Origin: UBA7656 sp040755335 | GTDB taxonomy: Bacteria; Acidobacteriota; Blastocatellia; UBA7656 | Direction: 5' to 3' | NCBI GenBank assembly: GCA_040755335.1 | Contig: JBFMAU010000432.1 | Span: 1-6,636 of the forward strand | Length of the DNA: 6,636 nucleotides | In this document: positions 3,346 to 6,636 of the stretch, in pieces | Numbering within the stretch: position 1 is the stretch's first letter | Layout: every line of letters starts with the position of its first letter | Notes under the pieces: model-generated | What the model was told of the DNA's origin: nothing | Seen by the model: only the letters and a program-made list of their open reading frames with translations | Database searches by the model: none | Position numbers and translations under genes: made by a program

Positions 3346-5388
3346 CTATCTGAGTTGCGCTCCGAATTTCTCCTGCATCATCTCACGGACTCGCTCGTGC
3401 ATGGGGGTGACCTCTTCATCCGTGAGCGTCCGCCCGTCTCCGCGATACGTCACGCGAAACGCAAGCGACCGCATCCCTTCAGGCATATCCTTGCCTTTGT
3501 ATGTGTCAAACAATCGAACCGAAACTATCTCTTTTATTCCGAGATCGGCTATCGCTCGCTCGATGTCGCCCCATAAAACCGTCTCCGCCACCAGCGCCGA
3601 AACATCGCGCGACGAAGCGGGCAGTCGCGGCAACGCGCTGTAGCGAACCCGTTCAGGCGGCAAGTCGAGCAAAGTTTCAAAATCGATTTCGCCGACGTAA
3701 ACAGGCTGACGGAATTTGTACAGAGCAGCCACTCGCGGATGCAACCTGCCGAAGCGGGCAATCTCATGGCCGTCTCTGATGAGCGCCGCCGACTGTCCAG
3801 AATGCAGGTATTCTACACCCCCTCGCTCAATTGTAAAGCCCGACAGATTCAATCCCGCAAGCAGACTTTCTATCGCTCCCTTGAGATCATAAAAATCCGC
3901 CTGCCGGTTCGCTCTCCAATCATCCGGCGCAATCGATCCGGTCAATACCAGAGACAGTTTTTCACGCTCTCTCGGTCGCTCGTCTGTCGATTCCGATTCG
4001 AATACTTTTCCCACCTCGAAGAGCTTCACGTCTCTTGTGCCGTGATTGAAGTTCGCCTGCAGGGAATCGAGCAAGCCCGTCAGAAGCGATGCCCGCATCT
4101 CTGCGGCGTTCGTATCGATGGGATTCGTAAGCGTCGCCGTCGCTTTGCTCGATCTGAAAATTTGATCGCGCTCGCCGTTGACGAAGCTGAACGAGATGGC
4201 TTCGTTGAATCCCAAATCCATCAGTATTCGCCTCGCCCTTCTACGGCTCTGCTCGCCCGGAAGATAGCTTCCCGCTTCGCCCCACGCGGGCAAAGTCGTA
4301 GCCACCCGATCATAACCTGTGTGACGCGCGACTTCTTCAACGAGGTCTTCCTCGCGCGAAATATCTATGCGAAACGATGGAGCAAGGGCAGTCAGTCGCC
4401 TGTCTTCATGCACTTCGACTTCGAATTCGAGGGCGCGCAATATCTCAGCCGCTTTTTCGATGTCGACTTTCAGCCCTGTGAGTCTCTCAATGCGAGACTC
4501 GCGCAATGAAACGCGATTGCGCGCCAGTTTAACCGGATGAATATCGATCACGCCGCGGAGAACGCTTCCTCCGGCAATTTGAACAACGAGTTCGGCCACG
4601 CGGTCAGCGGCGCTGGTCTGCGCTTCGGGGTCAGCGCCGCGAGAGAAACGATAAGACGCTTCCGTATCCAGTCCCAAAGCGCGCGACGTGTGACGAACCG
4701 AGAGCGGATCGAAGTACGCGCTTTCGATCAATACGTCTGTCGTCTGAAGATTGATCTCAGTGTCTTCTCCTCCCATCACGCCCGCGACCGCAACCACACG
4801 ATCAGCGTCGGCTATCATCAGCATATCCGTTGTGAGATCGCGCTCCACTCCGTCCAAAGTCTTGAGGCGTTCGCCCGCGCGCGCCCGTCTGACGATGATC
4901 CGTCTTCCGTGCAGGAGATTCAAATCGAAAGCATGAGTGGGCTGGCCCATCTCGAACATCACGAGGTTGGTTATGTCAGCGATGTTGTTGACCGAACGCT
5001 GGCCGAGGGCTTCCAGTCTTTCGACGAGCCACGCGGGAGACGGCCCGACTTTCACTCCGCGGACTATTCGGCCCGCGTATCGCGCGCAGATATCCGAATC
5101 CAGGATTTCTATCGAAGCCGCGCTCTCAGCCGCTTCATCGCTTTCGTCGAGTTTGATTTCAGGCCGTCGAAACGCGCCGCCGCAAACGAGCGCGGCTTCG
5201 CGAGCTACGCCGAAGTGAGAAAGCGCGTCGGGGCGATTCGACGTGAGATCGAAATCAAGTATGTGATCGTCGCCCGCTTCTTCTATCGAATCGACCGCAA
5301 GGCCGACCATCGTCATGCGCTCGGCCAGTGCGCGAGGAGAAAGATTTATCTCTGCGATTTCGGTCAACCACTTGTAGCTGATCTTCAT
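3346..5388 (-). CDS. pheT: Phenylalanine--tRNA ligase beta subunit, short form
   Basis: PheT pairs with PheS in an (alpha-beta)2 cytosolic enzyme that charges tRNA-Phe; the beta subunit binds tRNA and edits Tyr-tRNA-Phe. Domains in order are the N-terminal B1 part (1-40), the B3/B4 editing domain (about 103-270, with RSVNNIADITNLVMFEMGQP at 131-150 and GVMGGEDTEI at 203-212), B5 (about 285-360, ending IDISREEDLVEEVARHTGYD), a synthetase-like core (about 380-575), and the C-terminal FDX-ACB anticodon-binding domain (about 588-680). At 680 residues it is about 110 shorter than the common form. The sequence passes from GLAVDSIEEAG straight to ILDFDLTSNRPD, so the EMAP-like insert is absent. The ATG overlaps the upstream stop as ATGA, and AAGGA is 11 bases away, suggesting translational coupling. 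pheS is not the immediate upstream gene. Confidence 0.96.
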   Translation of the reverse strand: MKISYKWLTEIAEINLSPRALAERMTMVGLAVDSIEEAGDDHILDFDLTSNRPDALSHFGVAREAALVCGGAFRRPEIKLDESDEAAESAASIEILDSDICARYAGRIVRGVKVGPSPAWLVERLEALGQRSVNNIADITNLVMFEMGQPTHAFDLNLLHGRRIIVRRARAGERLKTLDGVERDLTTDMLMIADADRVVAVAGVMGGEDTEINLQTTDVLIESAYFDPLSVRHTSRALGLDTEASYRFSRGADPEAQTSAADRVAELVVQIAGGSVLRGVIDIHPVKLARNRVSLRESRIERLTGLKVDIEKAAEILRALEFEVEVHEDRRLTALAPSFRIDISREEDLVEEVARHTGYDRVATTLPAWGEAGSYLPGEQSRRRARRILMDLGFNEAISFSFVNGERDQIFRSSKATATLTNPIDTNAAEMRASLLTGLLDSLQANFNHGTRDVKLFEVGKVFESESTDERPREREKLSLVLTGSIAPDDWRANRQADFYDLKGAIESLLAGLNLSGFTIERGGVEYLHSGQSAALIRDGHEIARFGRLHPRVAALYKFRQPVYVGEIDFETLLDLPPERVRYSALPRLPASSRDVSALVAETVLWGDIERAIADLGIKEIVSVRLFDTYKGKDMPEGMRSLAFRVTYRGDGRTLTDEEVTPMHERVREMMQEKFGAQLR

Positions 5389-6636
5389 TTTATTCGGTGT
5401 CCTTGTTCTTCGTTGTTAAAAATCCAGCCGACTGCTTCGCCTATCTGAATCTCTTCGCTGCGATAAGCCTCCATCGTTATCGCCGCCGACCCCTGTCGAT
5501 GAATCGAAAGCGCGGAGCGAAGCATACGGCGAAATCGCTCCTGCCATAGAATGATATTTTTCGGTCTCAGATCGATCCACCCGCGCTCGGCCCACTGATC
5601 GATGTTTTTTTCCGTGATCGGGAGTCGCGCGTGTCCCGCGTATTCGGGAACATTGATGCGCGGGCCGCGAATCAATCGATTCCCATCGGGCGGAAGGATT
5701 GGAATGCCTATCGAGACGATGGCGTTTCTCAGTTCGTGGTTGCGTTGCAGGTATCGCCACAACTCCGCCGAAATTTTCGCGGCATCCGTCCCCGTGACTT
5801 TTTCGAGCAACCGATACTTCGTCTTGAGCAGATGGGCTTCATACAAAAGCTTCGTCAACTTGGGCGGGCCAAGCTCGCCCGTCGCTATGGAATGAGTGTT
5901 CGTTTCGCGCTCCAGTCTTCGCAGAGCCTCTATGGCCGACCCGCGCAGGTAGCCCGCGCGATAGCTCGGAACCATTATCGAAGAATCAATCGCGGCTATG
6001 ACATCGACTCCCGTGTTGCTGCCCTTGATTTCGAGCAACACGTTTTGAGCTATCTCTTCGGGCGTGACGAACTCCATCTGATTGATGGAGGTGACGGCTT
6101 CGAATTCTCCGCGGGCGAAGAAACCGTTTTCGCCAGTATCGACGCCGACCATTTCAAGCTCGCCGAGCCGTTTGAATTTCTCCTTCGGGATCGATAATTC
6201 AAGCTCGCCTTCGAGCCGTTGCGCGCGCGAGTTGTAAATATGAACAGGCGAATTGGTGCGACGATCCTTGAGCGATTGAAAGGTGACTTTTTTATAGCCG
6301 ATCATCGCTGCGGGCTTGATCTCTTTGACTATCGGGCCGCCGGGAGTGCGCGCCATCAGGAACATCAATCCCGTGTGCGCGAAAGCTACGGCGGTCTTCG
6401 ACATCAGTTTCGCCGAAGGCTTGTCCTCGCCGTGAGTGTAAGGGATGTTCAATCCCATTCCGCCCGTCCCTGTGGTTCCGACTTTGACGTAGATTCGAGT
6501 GGAGACCTCAACCATAGCTCGATAAAGCAACTGAGTGTGGCGGATGAGTTGAGGTATGGACTGCGACAGGAGCAGCATCTCAATGGTGCGCTCAAGCGTT
6601 TTGCGATTGTCCCATAGAAGTTTGAAATCGCGATCT
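5385..6636 (-). CDS. Rossmann/SDR-like protein of unknown function, 5' end outside the window
   Basis: The frame is open to the window edge. The ATG at 6578 gives 397 residues, but 19 further in-frame codons (ending DNRKTLERTIE before that Met) continue without a stop, so it is probably internal. A glycine-rich VGTTGTGGMGLNIPYTHGE lies at 32-50 counting from that Met, followed by SAKLMSKTAVAFAHTGLMFLMARTP (about 55-79) and IVKEIKPAAMIGYK (about 83-96). I associate this pattern with large SDR/epimerase-like proteins of unassigned role, from memory only. The C-terminal half has TEKNIDQWAERGWIDLRPKNI (about 315-335) and no domain I can name. Its TGA overlaps the pheT ATG by the ATGA arrangement, so the two are co-translated. 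No substrate can be proposed. Confidence 0.6.
   Translation of the reverse strand, partial: DRDFKLLWDNRKTLERTIEMLLLSQSIPQLIRHTQLLYRAMVEVSTRIYVKVGTTGTGGMGLNIPYTHGEDKPSAKLMSKTAVAFAHTGLMFLMARTPGGPIVKEIKPAAMIGYKKVTFQSLKDRRTNSPVHIYNSRAQRLEGELELSIPKEKFKRLGELEMVGVDTGENGFFARGEFEAVTSINQMEFVTPEEIAQNVLLEIKGSNTGVDVIAAIDSSIMVPSYRAGYLRGSAIEALRRLERETNTHSIATGELGPPKLTKLLYEAHLLKTKYRLLEKVTGTDAAKISAELWRYLQRNHELRNAIVSIGIPILPPDGNRLIRGPRINVPEYAGHARLPITEKNIDQWAERGWIDLRPKNIILWQERFRRMLRSALSIHRQGSAAITMEAYRSEEIQIGEAVGWIFNNEEQGHRIK

Noticed and set aside
3739..5448. Long plus-strand open frames of 256 and 303 codons
   Set aside because: They lie antisense to pheT, whose protein is recognisable over its full length; their translations are arginine- and serine-rich without any family pattern.
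5602..6617. Plus-strand open frames opposite the Rossmann-like gene
   Set aside because: They are shadows of a long continuous minus-strand frame that has the coherent protein pattern and the ATGA link to pheT.
1..6636. CRISPR array or tRNA/rRNA gene
   Set aside because: No regularly spaced identical repeats and no tRNA-like conserved loops were seen on either strand.

Overview
The window reads as bacterial chromosome of moderate G+C. The best lineage guess is Acidobacteriota, possibly Blastocatellia. This is inferred from gene order, Shine-Dalgarno use, a cyanobacteria-like Uma2 protein and the style of the intergenic repeats; no marker gene settles it. Every housekeeping gene lies on the minus strand, so transcription runs from high to low coordinates.

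Layout in transcription order. At 6636-5385 is the open-ended 3' part of a large Rossmann/SDR-like protein of unknown role. Its stop codon overlaps the start of pheT (5388-3346), the beta subunit of phenylalanyl-tRNA synthetase, here in a short form without the usual N-terminal tRNA-binding (EMAP-like) insert. Thirteen bases later, behind a perfect AGGAGG, a GTG-started coiled-coil gene (3332-3051) resembles the cell-division protein ZapB. Next come a Uma2-family (DUF820) nuclease-like gene (3008-2400) and an AT-richer gene for an unknown membrane-anchored or secreted protein (2348-1749). On the plus strand at 1353-1780 sits a decayed VapBC toxin-antitoxin pair: an AbrB-type antitoxin with an apparent nonsense mutation near its end, and a PIN toxin reduced to about 19 recognisable residues. 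An array of six hairpins (1089-1276) follows, then zapA (1038-721), a repeat-filled gap (720-486) and the N-terminal third of hemL (485-1).

The zapA and ZapB-like genes suggest a former compact pheT - zapB-like - zapA cluster, since ZapA and ZapB are partners at the Z-ring. About 2 kb of accessory DNA (Uma2, unknown protein, broken VapBC, hairpin array) now separates them. Two possible scars support this. A 29-base near-copy of the ZapB-like gene's 3' end lies just after Uma2, and an open reading tail stops 12 bases before zapA exactly where the hairpin array begins.

The most unusual items are DNA structures rather than genes. One is a 70-base element at 518-587 that folds into a four-way junction with no unpaired base at the junction. 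The other is the six-hairpin array, two of whose stems are identical. I see no complete new defence or biosynthetic system.
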